Shown here: piece by piece, positions 14,338 to 21,359 of the stretch | Layout: every line of letters starts with the position of its first letter | Position numbering within the stretch: position 1 is the stretch's first letter | Assembly: GCA_030916575.1 (NCBI GenBank) | Contig: JAUPWJ010000036.1 | Span: 1 to 29,241 of the forward strand | Source of the DNA: Patescibacteria group bacterium | GTDB lineage: Bacteria > Patescibacteriota > Minisyncoccia > Phycocordibacterales > UBA9973 | Direction of reading: 5' to 3' | DNA: 29,241 nt | Made by a program: the position numbers and the translations under genes | The notes under the pieces: generated by a model | The model's input: only the letters and a program-made list of their open reading frames with translations | Database searches by the model: none | Told to the model about the DNA's origin: nothing

Positions 14338-14730
14338 CTAAATTTCTTTACTGAGTAAATCTTTCACTTTTTCTAAAATCTCCACTGGATTCACTTTTGA
14401 CTTTAAAAGAAACAAAGAAGGCTTATCTGCGACTATTCCTTTCATGACTTCATCATTAGCATCAAAATTCGTAAGGATAATGACAGGGACTTTCTCTCCC
14501 CAAGGACCTGCTTTACGGATTTCATGTAGAACACTCATGCCGTCTGCTTTATCCATTTCCACATCTGTAATTATTAAGTTCGGCTCTTTATTTAAAGCTT
14601 GTACTAAACCTTCATTGCCGTCTCTAGCAGTGAGCATTTGAAAACCTTCCGCACTAAATACAGTAATAAGGGACTTCAAAATCATCTCGTCATCATCAAT
14701 AAGTAAAATTTTTGTATCTTTTGGGTTCAT
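14338..14730 (-). CDS. Stand-alone response regulator receiver domain (CheY-like)
   Basis: A 130-residue protein made of one receiver domain. The acidic pocket is IDDDE (11-15), the phosphoacceptor is Asp56 in IITDVEMDKADG, the switch Thr is Thr87 in IILTNFD, and the conserved Lys is Lys110 in FLLKSKVNP. There is no DNA-binding or enzymatic output domain, so it acts through protein contact. It is the first gene of a unit of about six genes (HisKA sensor, HAD, alpha/beta hydrolase, peptidase E, DUF2784-like). TATAAT lies 6 nt before its ATG. Confidence 0.9.
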   Translation of the reverse strand: MNPKDTKILLIDDDEMILKSLITVFSAEGFQMLTARDGNEGLVQALNKEPNLIITDVEMDKADGMSVLHEIRKAGPWGEKVPVIILTNFDANDEVMKGIVADKPSLFLLKSKVNPVEILEKVKDLLSKEI

Positions 14731-14736
14731 ATCAAT

Positions 14737-14742
14737 ATTATA
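14737..14742 (-). promoter_or_regulatory. Leaderless -10 box of the receiver operon
   Basis: TATAAT on the minus strand, 6 nt (ATTGAT) before the ATG at 14730. Confidence 0.65.
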
Positions 14743-14759
14743 ACACTTCTATTAAACAA

Positions 14760-15764
14760 CTACCTACACTTCGCTCCAGAGATTGGGCTGTATAAAGTAG
14801 TTGCTGTACATCCAGGAATCAAGGTCGAAGTTGAGCCCAATAAAATTGCACGAGATGCGGGGCCAAAAACTCCGTCTGCTGTTAAGCCTTTACTAATTTG
14901 AAAAGTAATTACTGCAGACTTAGTCTTAGGACCAAAAGTTCCATCTGGATTTATGCCAAGAGCAGACTGCATTGCCTTAACATCATCCCCCACCATGCCG
15001 AGTTTTAAAGTTCTAGCTATGCCAGAAACTACAGCAACTTTTTTCACAAGAGAATCTAATATTTCTGTAGGTAAGACAATACCCAAGCTTTGAGCTAAAA
15101 GTAATTCACTTTTATAATTTGAAACAACGAAATTTATAAGAACTTCTTCATCGTCCTCATCATTCATTTCATCTAATGCTTGGAGTAAACTCTCAATTTT
15201 ATCTTTCAAAATAAAAATTTTAGTTAATCGAGGAAATGGGTCTACTGCATCTCCGTCGTCATCATGAAGTTCATAATGCAAATGCGGTGCAGTTGATATA
15301 GCATTACCAGTGTTGCCTACATAACCGATAATCTCCCCTACTTTCAAAACATCTCCTTCATCAATATCTGCGAAAGAATCCAAATGCATATATGCCATAC
15401 TCTCACCTCCAGGATTTGCCGTATAAACATAAAGTCCTGCAGAGTCGCCCTCGCCTATACGAGTAACCACTGCTTCTGTAGGGCTCGCTATCGGTGTGCC
15501 TTTTGGTGCCATGATATCTAAGCCTTCGTGTTTCCGCCCTCCACTTCGAGGGTCTCCAAAATTTCTAACGATATTATTCGGAGTTGTGCCGAAAAGTAAT
15601 GGCACAGGTAAATCGTCTACTCTGTCATTACCTAAATCATTAATTTTATTTTGTAGCGAACTTCCTCCACGATGACGAGCAAAGGCAACATCGGGTGCTA
15701 ACATACCAACTATAAATACAAAAAGAAAGAAAGATACTACAGTATTTTTTAGTAATTTATTCAT
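14760..15764 (-). CDS. Secreted M23 (LytM-type) peptidoglycan endopeptidase with peptidoglycan-binding domain
   Basis: A 334-residue exported protein. A signal peptide covers about residues 1-29. The M23 zinc site is visible as RKHEGLDIM (His79, Asp83) and HLHYELH (His161, His163). A C-terminal domain of about residues 258-312 with LKLGMVGDDVKAMQSALG and GTFGPKTKSAVITFQ matches PG_binding_1. Family members cut peptide cross-bridges, and an intact zinc site suggests real activity. A lone Cys pair lies near the C-terminus. TATAAT lies 6 nt upstream of the ATG. It is a separate unit; it would remodel the wall made by the MraY-MurG-FtsW products. Confidence 0.92.
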   Translation of the reverse strand: MNKLLKNTVVSFFLFVFIVGMLAPDVAFARHRGGSSLQNKINDLGNDRVDDLPVPLLFGTTPNNIVRNFGDPRSGGRKHEGLDIMAPKGTPIASPTEAVVTRIGEGDSAGLYVYTANPGGESMAYMHLDSFADIDEGDVLKVGEIIGYVGNTGNAISTAPHLHYELHDDDGDAVDPFPRLTKIFILKDKIESLLQALDEMNDEDDEEVLINFVVSNYKSELLLAQSLGIVLPTEILDSLVKKVAVVSGIARTLKLGMVGDDVKAMQSALGINPDGTFGPKTKSAVITFQISKGLTADGVFGPASRAILLGSTSTLIPGCTATTLYSPISGAKCR

Positions 15765-15770
15765 ACTTCA

Positions 15771-15776
15771 ATTATA
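15771..15776 (-). promoter_or_regulatory. Leaderless extended -10 box of the M23 peptidase gene
   Basis: TGCTATAAT on the minus strand, 6 nt (TGAAGT) before the ATG at 15764. It lies back to back with the tRNA-Gln promoter. Confidence 0.65.
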
Positions 15777-15788
15777 GCATGTATAACA

Positions 15789-15816
15789 TTGTAAAAAGCT
15801 TTAAAATTGGTATACT
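15789..15816 (+). promoter_or_regulatory. Promoter of tRNA-Gln
   Basis: TTGTAA (15789-15794), a 16-nt spacer, then TATACT (15811-15816) with TGG just upstream of the -10. Start near 15823, about 25 nt before the tRNA. Confidence 0.55.
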
Positions 15817-15848
15817 CATTATTGTCCGGAAATTTATTGATATCCTAT

Positions 15849-15919
15849 TGGGGGATCGTCTAATGGTAGGACAGAGGCCTTTGAAGCCTTTAATTGGGGT
15901 TCGAATCCCTGTCCCCCAG
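15849..15919 (+). tRNA. tRNA-Gln (anticodon TTG)
   Basis: A complete cloverleaf: acceptor TGGGGGA with TCCCCCA, D arm with TAATGGTAGG, anticodon stem GAGGC/GCCTT around loop CTTTGAA, variable loop, and TTCGAAT T-loop. The T-stem has wobble pairs at its outer end. The U1-A72 acceptor end and G discriminator are typical of bacterial tRNA-Gln. CCA is not encoded (GCA follows), so a CCA-adding enzyme is needed. Confidence 0.93.
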
Positions 15920-15958
15920 CACTATAATAACTTATCTTTATCCACATTTTTACTATAC

Positions 15959-15988
15959 TTGACTTGACTTATATTGTGTGGTTATGAT
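15959..15988 (+). promoter_or_regulatory. Promoter of the secreted orphan gene
   Basis: TTGACT at 15959-15964, immediately repeated at 15964-15969, and TATGAT at 15983-15988 (18-nt spacer from the first copy). The start near 15995 gives a leader of about 140 nt before the ATG at 16136. Confidence 0.5.
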
Positions 15989-15994
15989 ACTATC

Positions 15995-16016
15995 TTTCTA
16001 ATTTGGTTCTTAGAAA
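15995..16016 (+). other. Leader hairpin of the secreted orphan gene
   Basis: A perfect 7-bp stem (TTTCTAA with TTAGAAA) and 8-nt loop at the expected 5' end of the transcript. It may protect the mRNA or take part in control. No T tract follows, so it is not a terminator. Confidence 0.4.
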
Positions 16017-16135
16017 AAATATTAGGTTTTCAGTGTGGCTCTTTGGGCATAAACAATTATTTCCAAAAAGCCATACTGAATTTCTCCGTTGATTTCAGTT
16101 TAAATGGTGTTTTTTCACACTTTAATTTTTTCAAT

Positions 16136-16846
16136 ATGAAAACATTATCGTCGTTTAAAGGCTCCCCACCTAAAAGGGGAATAGGGATTTGCCTCCTCAT
16201 TGTGATGTTCTTCGCAATGATGAGTAGTATAGCAACTTCAACAGCAGCAGCCCGGGCCGACCTCCCTGACAAAGTCGAAAAAGCCGTTCAGGTATCGCCT
16301 GGATATGCCCAACAACTTTTGGTTGTATCTATTGAAGGTAAGATGAACATCGCCGCAAACCAGGAATCCTCGGTGGATATCATGGCAGCAGCAAATCAAA
16401 AAGAAGAAAGCATTTACCTGCAGGCCGCCGTTGTGCCTCCACTCATTGCTCAAAGAAACAGCAATATGAAGGTATACGGAATCCAATCAAGCAGCGACCA
16501 AAACTCACTGATGATCCCAATTGCGACTGTGGAGGTGCCCAACATCGGATATGTTATTACATCCGAAAATTTGAACCTGAGCCAACTTGTTGCCGTCTGG
16601 AATAAAAAAAGAATGACAGAAGAATTGTCGTTGATCCCGGAGGTCCAGGTGAAAAGGATGATCAATCCTACATCAGGAAGTGCAATGGTAACAAGTCTGC
16701 TCAAGGAGATGAACCAAAACTGCGCTGCAACAGCTAAGACTAAGGAGAATGGTCGCCAAAACCTACAGAATGATCCTGCTAAAGAAAATCCAAGTGCCGT
16801 ACAGAAAAGAGACGGTCAGGGAACGATAGCAATGGTCATTGCGTAA
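16136..16846 (+). CDS. Secreted orphan protein of unknown function, GC-rich
   Basis: A 236-residue protein with a signal peptide: a basic N-region (KGSPPKRGIG), a hydrophobic core (ICLLIVMFFAMM) and a likely cleavage near AAARA at about residue 40. The mature part is rich in Gln, Asn, Ser and Ala. I recognise no domain. It contains one Cys, so no internal disulfide. The start at 16136 is preferred over the in-frame ATG at 15974 because it begins the signal peptide, while the longer frame lies upstream of or across the promoter. Base composition differs: the 60-nt lines at 16261 and 16381 have 48% and 52% GC by count, while most of the window is clearly AT-rich. It is isolated, with its own promoter, long leader and terminator, all suggesting recent acquisition or a distinct gene class. 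Confidence 0.7.
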   Translation: MKTLSSFKGSPPKRGIGICLLIVMFFAMMSSIATSTAAARADLPDKVEKAVQVSPGYAQQLLVVSIEGKMNIAANQESSVDIMAAANQKEESIYLQAAVVPPLIAQRNSNMKVYGIQSSSDQNSLMIPIATVEVPNIGYVITSENLNLSQLVAVWNKKRMTEELSLIPEVQVKRMINPTSGSAMVTSLLKEMNQNCAATAKTKENGRQNLQNDPAKENPSAVQKRDGQGTIAMVIA

Positions 16847-16948
16847 CACAAGGTTGGAGACCGGACTCCCAATTAAATCCGTACTATGTACCTTTTGAGA
16901 ATATTTTTTCACGAAAATAATTTTCTGTAAACAAACAACAGTAAACCT

Positions 16949-17012
16949 AGAGCCTAACAAGCTCTGTATGAACAACATACATCTCTTATCTCATTAGCGA
17001 AAAAAGCTAATG
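16949..17012 (+). other. Row of three hairpins in the 3' untranslated region
   Basis: AGAGC/GCTCT (16949-16965), GTATG/CATAC (16966-16980) and CATTAGC/GCTAATG (16992-17012) follow one another between the stop of the secreted orphan and its terminator. The gap from 16847 to 17047 holds no open frame I can support. The row may be a structured 3' end or a separate small RNA ending at the same terminator. Confidence 0.4.
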
Positions 17013-17047
17013 GACTATGTTAAGATGGGGTGATTTAATTCTATTCT

Positions 17048-17080
17048 AAGCCCTTGGAAGTAATTCCAAGGGCTTTTTTT
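17048..17080 (+). terminator. Strong rho-independent terminator
   Basis: A 12-bp perfect stem (AAGCCCTTGGAA with TTCCAAGGGCTT) capped by GTAA, a GNRA-type tetraloop, then a run of T. It ends the plus-strand transcript of the secreted orphan and meets the end of dnaX on the other strand. Confidence 0.92.
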
Positions 17081-18116
17081 ATTCTTTTTCTAGAATTTTT
17101 ACCAAAGCGAGCTCAAGTGGAAGCTCGGGGATGAATGCATTATCTATATTTGCATACGCTTCTAAAAGCACAGCAAGAGATTTTGAACGGAGCATTCCCT
17201 CTTTATCTTCTTTCAATAAACTTTTTAAAAATACTAAATCATCTTCAGATAAATCATTACTCATATCGTCTGCGAGCTTTGGAGCATAACGAAGAATCAT
17301 TGCCATACGAAATTTTAAAATCAATAATTTCATAAACAACTTCATGTCCAAATTCTCCATACTTATATCTCTGACTGTCTTTATCCCCCGCTCCAAGTCC
17401 GCATGAGCTATGGCAGAAAGAATTTCATTTACCAAAGTCGTCTTAGGAGCACCAGTAATTTTCTCAATATCTTCTTTACTTACTTTTTTTCCTTTAGAAA
17501 AATTTAAAACTTTTTGGAGCACTCCAAGTGCATCCCGAAAAGAACCGTCAGCGAGTATCGCAAGGAGTTCACTTGCTCCTTTCTCTAGTTCATAGCCTTC
17601 TGCCTCTGCTACTTCTTCAATTAAAATTTTTGCAATATTTTCAGTCGGCTTTTTAAAATTAAAAACCTGGCAACGAGAAATTATAGTCTCAGGGACTTTA
17701 TGAAGCTCGGTCGTCGCTAGTATAAATATCACATGCTTTGGAGGCTCTTCAAGAGTTTTCAATAACGCACCCCAAGCATCCTTGGAGAGCATATGGACTT
17801 CGTCTATTATGTAAACTTTGTATTTTGAATCAAAAGGCAATACTCGCACACCGTCTCTAAGCTCACGAATATCGTCTATGCCTCGGTTTGATGCGGCGTC
17901 TATCTCATACATGTCATTTACTGACACACCTATTTCTTTCGCAAAAATACGAGCCACAGAAGTCTTACCTGTGCCTCGTGAGCCCACAAAAAGATAAGCA
18001 TGAGAAACATTGCCGTCTTTGACGGATTTCTCGAGTACTGAAACGATATGCTCCTGCCCTTTCACATCATTAAAGGTTGCTGGGCGGTATTTACGATATA
18101 GTGCTAAATCATGCAT
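17079..18116 (-). CDS. dnaX: DNA polymerase III subunit gamma/tau, short zinc-less form
   Basis: The ATPase that drives the replicative clamp loader, 345 residues. The opening MHDLALYRKYRPATFNDVKGQEH is the DnaX start. Walker A is GSRGTGKTS (about 42-50), Walker B is VYIIDEVHML, and the arginine-finger motif is ISRCQVF. The four-Cys zinc module that normally follows the first ATPase helix is missing: ARIFAKEIGVSVNDMYEIDAASNRG goes directly on. The protein ends after the collar domain, so it resembles gamma rather than tau and lacks a polymerase-binding C-terminus. TATACT lies 6 nt before the ATG, so it has its own leaderless promoter downstream of dus. Confidence 0.93.
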   Translation of the reverse strand: MHDLALYRKYRPATFNDVKGQEHIVSVLEKSVKDGNVSHAYLFVGSRGTGKTSVARIFAKEIGVSVNDMYEIDAASNRGIDDIRELRDGVRVLPFDSKYKVYIIDEVHMLSKDAWGALLKTLEEPPKHVIFILATTELHKVPETIISRCQVFNFKKPTENIAKILIEEVAEAEGYELEKGASELLAILADGSFRDALGVLQKVLNFSKGKKVSKEDIEKITGAPKTTLVNEILSAIAHADLERGIKTVRDISMENLDMKLFMKLLILKFRMAMILRYAPKLADDMSNDLSEDDLVFLKSLLKEDKEGMLRSKSLAVLLEAYANIDNAFIPELPLELALVKILEKE

Positions 18117-18122
18117 AAAAAG

Positions 18123-18128
18123 AGTATA
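18123..18128 (-). promoter_or_regulatory. Leaderless -10 box of dnaX
   Basis: TATACT on the minus strand, 6 nt (CTTTTT) before the ATG. It sits immediately after the dus stop codon. Confidence 0.55.
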
Positions 18129-19181
18129 TCAAAATTTCTTTAAAAAATCATTTACTATTTTTTCAACCCCGTCTGCATTTTCGGCCTCCATGAGTTCCAC
18201 ACGGAGCTCTTTTGCACCTTCAAAATTATTCACATAAGCTTTGTAGTGCTTTTTCATAATTGCAAAATTTTTATGTTGACCCAACATTTCTTCAAAAAGT
18301 TTTGTGTGTTCTACCATAACTCGCAATTTCTCTGTAAGTGAAGGAATATTATTTGAAAGGACTTTCGGAGCGCGACGGCGCGAGAAGGAAAAAATTTTTT
18401 CCAAAAAATTATTTGTGCCTTTCAAATGATGTTCCGAACGAGGACTACTGAAAAGCCACGGATTTCCGAATATTGCGCGTCCGAGCATCACCCCATCACA
18501 ATCATATTCTTCACATTTACTTTTTCCATCTTGCATATCCAAAACATCACCATTACCAATTATTAAAGTCTCGGGAGAAATTTCATTTCTAATTTCCACC
18601 ACCCTTTTCATCACATCCCAATGTGCAGGCACAAGAGACATTTCTTTACGAGTTCGCAAGTGCACAGTGAGTGCTGATACACCCTCTTTTAAAATTTCTG
18701 GTATCCATGTTTCAATTTCATTTTTATTATAACCAATACGAGTCTTCACAGAGACAGGTAAACCACCCCCGCCTTCTTTCGCAGCTCTGATTATAGCTCG
18801 CGCAAGCTCAGGATTCTTTATCATACAAGCTCCAGCACCTTGTTTCTCAATACTTTTATCAGGACAACCCATATTAATATCTATACCATCAAAACCAAGC
18901 TCCTTACACAATTTGGAAGCTTCACGAATATTGTCCGGATTGGCTCCAAATATTTGCGCCACTATTGGATGTTCATTTTCACCATACTTCAAATCAATAA
19001 GAAGTTTTTCTCGTGCTTTGGGATGTGCCAAACCATCAGCAGAGACGAATTCAGTCCAAAAAACATCGGGCTTTCCATATTTTGCAATTATCTGTCTAAA
19101 AGCACAGTCAGTGACATCAGCCATTGGGGCTAAAACAAAGAATGGTTTATTTAATTTTTTCCAAAATCCCAAATTAATCAT
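18129..19181 (-). CDS. dus: tRNA-dihydrouridine synthase (Dus family)
   Basis: An FMN-dependent enzyme of 350 residues that reduces uridine to dihydrouridine in tRNA D-loops. Visible are FVLAPMADVTDCAFR at the start, INMGCPDKSIEKQGAGACM with the catalytic Cys, VSVKTRIGY, VHLRTRKE, and NGDVLD/GVMLGRAIFGNPWLF. An unusual stretch of about 30 residues (SEHHLKGTNNFLEKIFSFSR, then RRAPKVLSNN) follows GNPWLF where other Dus proteins have a short loop. The ATG at 19181 overlaps the ftsQ stop by 8 nt and is preferred over 19208, which would lie deeper within ftsQ. The exact Dus subtype is not clear. Confidence 0.92.
   Translation of the reverse strand: MINLGFWKKLNKPFFVLAPMADVTDCAFRQIIAKYGKPDVFWTEFVSADGLAHPKAREKLLIDLKYGENEHPIVAQIFGANPDNIREASKLCKELGFDGIDINMGCPDKSIEKQGAGACMIKNPELARAIIRAAKEGGGGLPVSVKTRIGYNKNEIETWIPEILKEGVSALTVHLRTRKEMSLVPAHWDVMKRVVEIRNEISPETLIIGNGDVLDMQDGKSKCEEYDCDGVMLGRAIFGNPWLFSSPRSEHHLKGTNNFLEKIFSFSRRRAPKVLSNNIPSLTEKLRVMVEHTKLFEEMLGQHKNFAIMKKHYKAYVNNFEGAKELRVELMEAENADGVEKIVNDFLKKF
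18355..18450 (-). repeat. Putative in-frame insertion element within dus
   Basis: This stretch encodes the extra residues after GNPWLF. It contains a GC-rich core (18366-18384) and a perfect 16-bp palindrome, GGAAAAAATTTTTTCC (18387-18402), both unlike neighbouring dus sequence. It resembles a small repeat inserted in frame. No second copy is seen in this window, so the limits are approximate. Confidence 0.35.
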
Positions 19182-20043
19182 TAAATTTATAAGTAACCCT
19201 ATTGCCAAACCTTAAATCAATGTATTCCAAGGAATCATATTTTTCCTTCAAATTTTTTTGTAGCGGATCAGTAGTGACTCCTGCCTGAAAATTTTCTGCC
19301 ATTTTTATTAAATCAGCATCATTATTTAAAATAATTTTGGGCGCATTGGGTGGCAGTTTACCTCCCGATAAATAAATCTCTATCTCACCATTTTCTTTCA
19401 TAAATATTGAGGATGGATTTATATCTTCACTTGAAATATTTTCTATAAAACCTACGACATCTACGAAATTTTCATTTAAATATTTCGAACCTGCAGGCTC
19501 TGGAGCATCTATGGCTCCAAAAAATTTCAAATAAACATCATTAGAAAAATAAGGTGCTTCATCGAAAATATACCCATTATCATCCATAAAATAACATTTA
19601 TTCTCTTCCGGTTTCATGCCTTCTTCAGGTAGTCCCACACCACACCAAGTATATATGCCTGTACGCTCCCCCACAGTAATTTCTAAAATTCTATTTGCTT
19701 TTATTTTTACTTCAATATCTTTTAACCTTTTATATGTATCTTCTAATTCTATTTTTATTTTATCTTTAGGCAGAAGGATAAAATTGGTTTTAGGTAAAAA
19801 ATACAGATAGTGCCCTGCCATACTTTCATTTACGATTTTTTCAATGTCTTTAGTTTCTATTATTTTATTGCCCTCAACTAGAACACTCTCAATATTTAAT
19901 TTCGGTATTCTAGATATAAAACAAAGTGCAATAAATAAAATGAGTACGCAGACTAAAATAAATATAATTCTATTTCTTATTACCCTCTTCTTTTTTTTCT
20001 TTATTTCTAGAAGGCGCGGAGTATTTAAAATACTTTTTTTCAT
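19174..20043 (-). CDS. ftsQ: FtsQ/DivIB-type cell division protein
   Basis: A 289-residue single-pass protein of the divisome. A Lys-rich cytoplasmic tail (KKKKKRVIRNR) is followed by a transmembrane helix (about 27-47), then a POTRA domain starting LNIESVLVEGNKIIETKDIEKIV. A beta domain follows and ends with YIDLRFGNRVTYKF, which matches the FtsQ ending. In other bacteria FtsQ links FtsL/FtsB to the SEDS-PBP synthase, so it probably partners the FtsW encoded at 458-1561. It lies 12 nt after serS and overlaps dus by 8 nt. Confidence 0.85.
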   Translation of the reverse strand: MKKSILNTPRLLEIKKKKKRVIRNRIIFILVCVLILFIALCFISRIPKLNIESVLVEGNKIIETKDIEKIVNESMAGHYLYFLPKTNFILLPKDKIKIELEDTYKRLKDIEVKIKANRILEITVGERTGIYTWCGVGLPEEGMKPEENKCYFMDDNGYIFDEAPYFSNDVYLKFFGAIDAPEPAGSKYLNENFVDVVGFIENISSEDINPSSIFMKENGEIEIYLSGGKLPPNAPKIILNNDADLIKMAENFQAGVTTDPLQKNLKEKYDSLEYIDLRFGNRVTYKFND

Positions 20044-20055
20044 AGTATTTCACTG

Positions 20056-21321
20056 CTACTTAATGAATTCTTTTCCTCCCATATATTTTCTCAAAACTTC
20101 AGGGATTTTTATAGAGCCATCTTCTTGCTGAAAATTTTCTACCAAAGATGCTGGAAGACGAGATGTGGCACAAGCTGTATTGTTTAATGAATGAGTAAAG
20201 CGCAATTTTCCGTCATCATCTCTATATTTGATACCAAGTCTGCGTGTTTGAAAATCGTGAAAATAAGAAGAAGAGTGAGTCTCTCTGTATTTTTCTTGTG
20301 AAGGCATCCAAGCTTCTATATCATATTTCTTTACTTGCCCTAAGCCCAAGTCTCCTCCGCAGTTTAAAACGACATGATAAGGAATACCGAGCTCTTGCAT
20401 CAAGTGCTCCACATGAGCTGTGATTTCTTCATGCCACTTTACACTCTCTTCATGAGAAGCCTCAGTCAATATGACTTGTTCTATTTTGAAAAATTCATGC
20501 ACTCTTATTATTCCTTTTATATCTTTGCCATGCTTCCCCGCTTCCGCACGAAAACAAGGAGAGAAACTAATATATTTTTTAGGTAAATCTTTTTTATCTA
20601 AAACTTCATTCATATGATATCCCATAGTAGCCACCTCTGCTGTTCCTGCTAGGTATTCATTTTCTCCTACTTTATATAAATCTTCTTCTGATTGAGGAAG
20701 CATGCCTGTGCCTATCAAAGACTCTTTACGCACAAGTGAAGGCACAATCATCGGCGTATAACCTTTTTCAATAAAATAATTCATGAAATAATTCCACAAT
20801 GCAAAAAATAAACTTGCTCCATCATTTTTCATGAAATATCCCCGAAAGCCGGAAACTTTCACTCCGCGTTCAAAATCTACCATGTCTAATGCCTCCATCA
20901 ATTCCACATGACTCTTCGGTGTGAAATTAAAAACTGGTTTTTCTCCCCAAGACCGGACTTCAACATTCTCTTCATCACTTGCTCCCTCTGGTACAGTAAT
21001 GTCTGGAACATTTGGCACATGTATCATTATTTTCTGCCATTCTTCAGTAATACTTTTCAATTTTTCTTCTTTAGTTTTTATATCTTCCTTAACTACACGC
21101 ATTTCTTCAATAAGTTGCATTTTCGCAGAACTCTCTAAATCGCGAGAAATCTGCATTGAGACTTTATTGACCTCCCCACGCAAATCTTCTACTTCTTTTA
21201 AGATACTGAGACGCTCATCATCAAGAGAGATTAATTTATCAATATCAATTTCCACATGCTTTTTGCGAGCCCCAGCCTGCACTATGTCTTTATTTTCCCG
21301 AATAAATTTAATGTCTAACAT
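20056..21321 (-). CDS. serS: Seryl-tRNA synthetase
   Basis: A class II synthetase of 421 residues that charges tRNA-Ser. An N-terminal coiled-coil arm (about residues 25-100) binds the long variable arm of tRNA-Ser. Motif 2 is visible as SFSPCFRAEAGKHGKD with the adjacent GIIRVHEFFKIEQV, and motif 3 as the end of SLNNTACATSRLPASLVEN. The length is typical. TATAAT lies 7 nt upstream of the ATG, and the promoter is back to back with that of dprA. It is the first gene of serS-ftsQ-dus, after which dnaX has its own promoter. Confidence 0.96.
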   Translation of the reverse strand: MLDIKFIRENKDIVQAGARKKHVEIDIDKLISLDDERLSILKEVEDLRGEVNKVSMQISRDLESSAKMQLIEEMRVVKEDIKTKEEKLKSITEEWQKIMIHVPNVPDITVPEGASDEENVEVRSWGEKPVFNFTPKSHVELMEALDMVDFERGVKVSGFRGYFMKNDGASLFFALWNYFMNYFIEKGYTPMIVPSLVRKESLIGTGMLPQSEEDLYKVGENEYLAGTAEVATMGYHMNEVLDKKDLPKKYISFSPCFRAEAGKHGKDIKGIIRVHEFFKIEQVILTEASHEESVKWHEEITAHVEHLMQELGIPYHVVLNCGGDLGLGQVKKYDIEAWMPSQEKYRETHSSSYFHDFQTRRLGIKYRDDDGKLRFTHSLNNTACATSRLPASLVENFQQEDGSIKIPEVLRKYMGGKEFIK

Positions 21322-21328
21322 ATGTTTG

Positions 21329-21334
21329 ATTATA
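21329..21334 (-). promoter_or_regulatory. Leaderless -10 box of serS
   Basis: TATAAT on the minus strand, 7 nt before the ATG at 21321. The -10 of dprA lies only 12 bp away on the other strand. Confidence 0.6.
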
Positions 21335-21346
21335 TAATAAAGTTGA

Positions 21347-21352
21347 TATAAT
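21347..21352 (+). promoter_or_regulatory. Leaderless -10 box of dprA
   Basis: TATAAT, then GAAAAGT, then the ATG at 21360. A TTTGAT -35 candidate lies 16 nt upstream, within the serS leader region, so the two promoters overlap. The in-frame ATG at 21351 overlaps the -10 box and cannot be the start. Confidence 0.6.
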
Positions 21353-21359
21353 GAAAAGT

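Noticed and set aside
16847..17080. SRP (4.5S) RNA next to dnaX
   Set aside because: The conserved GGAA-loop helix and its asymmetric bulge are not seen; the hairpins are short and separate.
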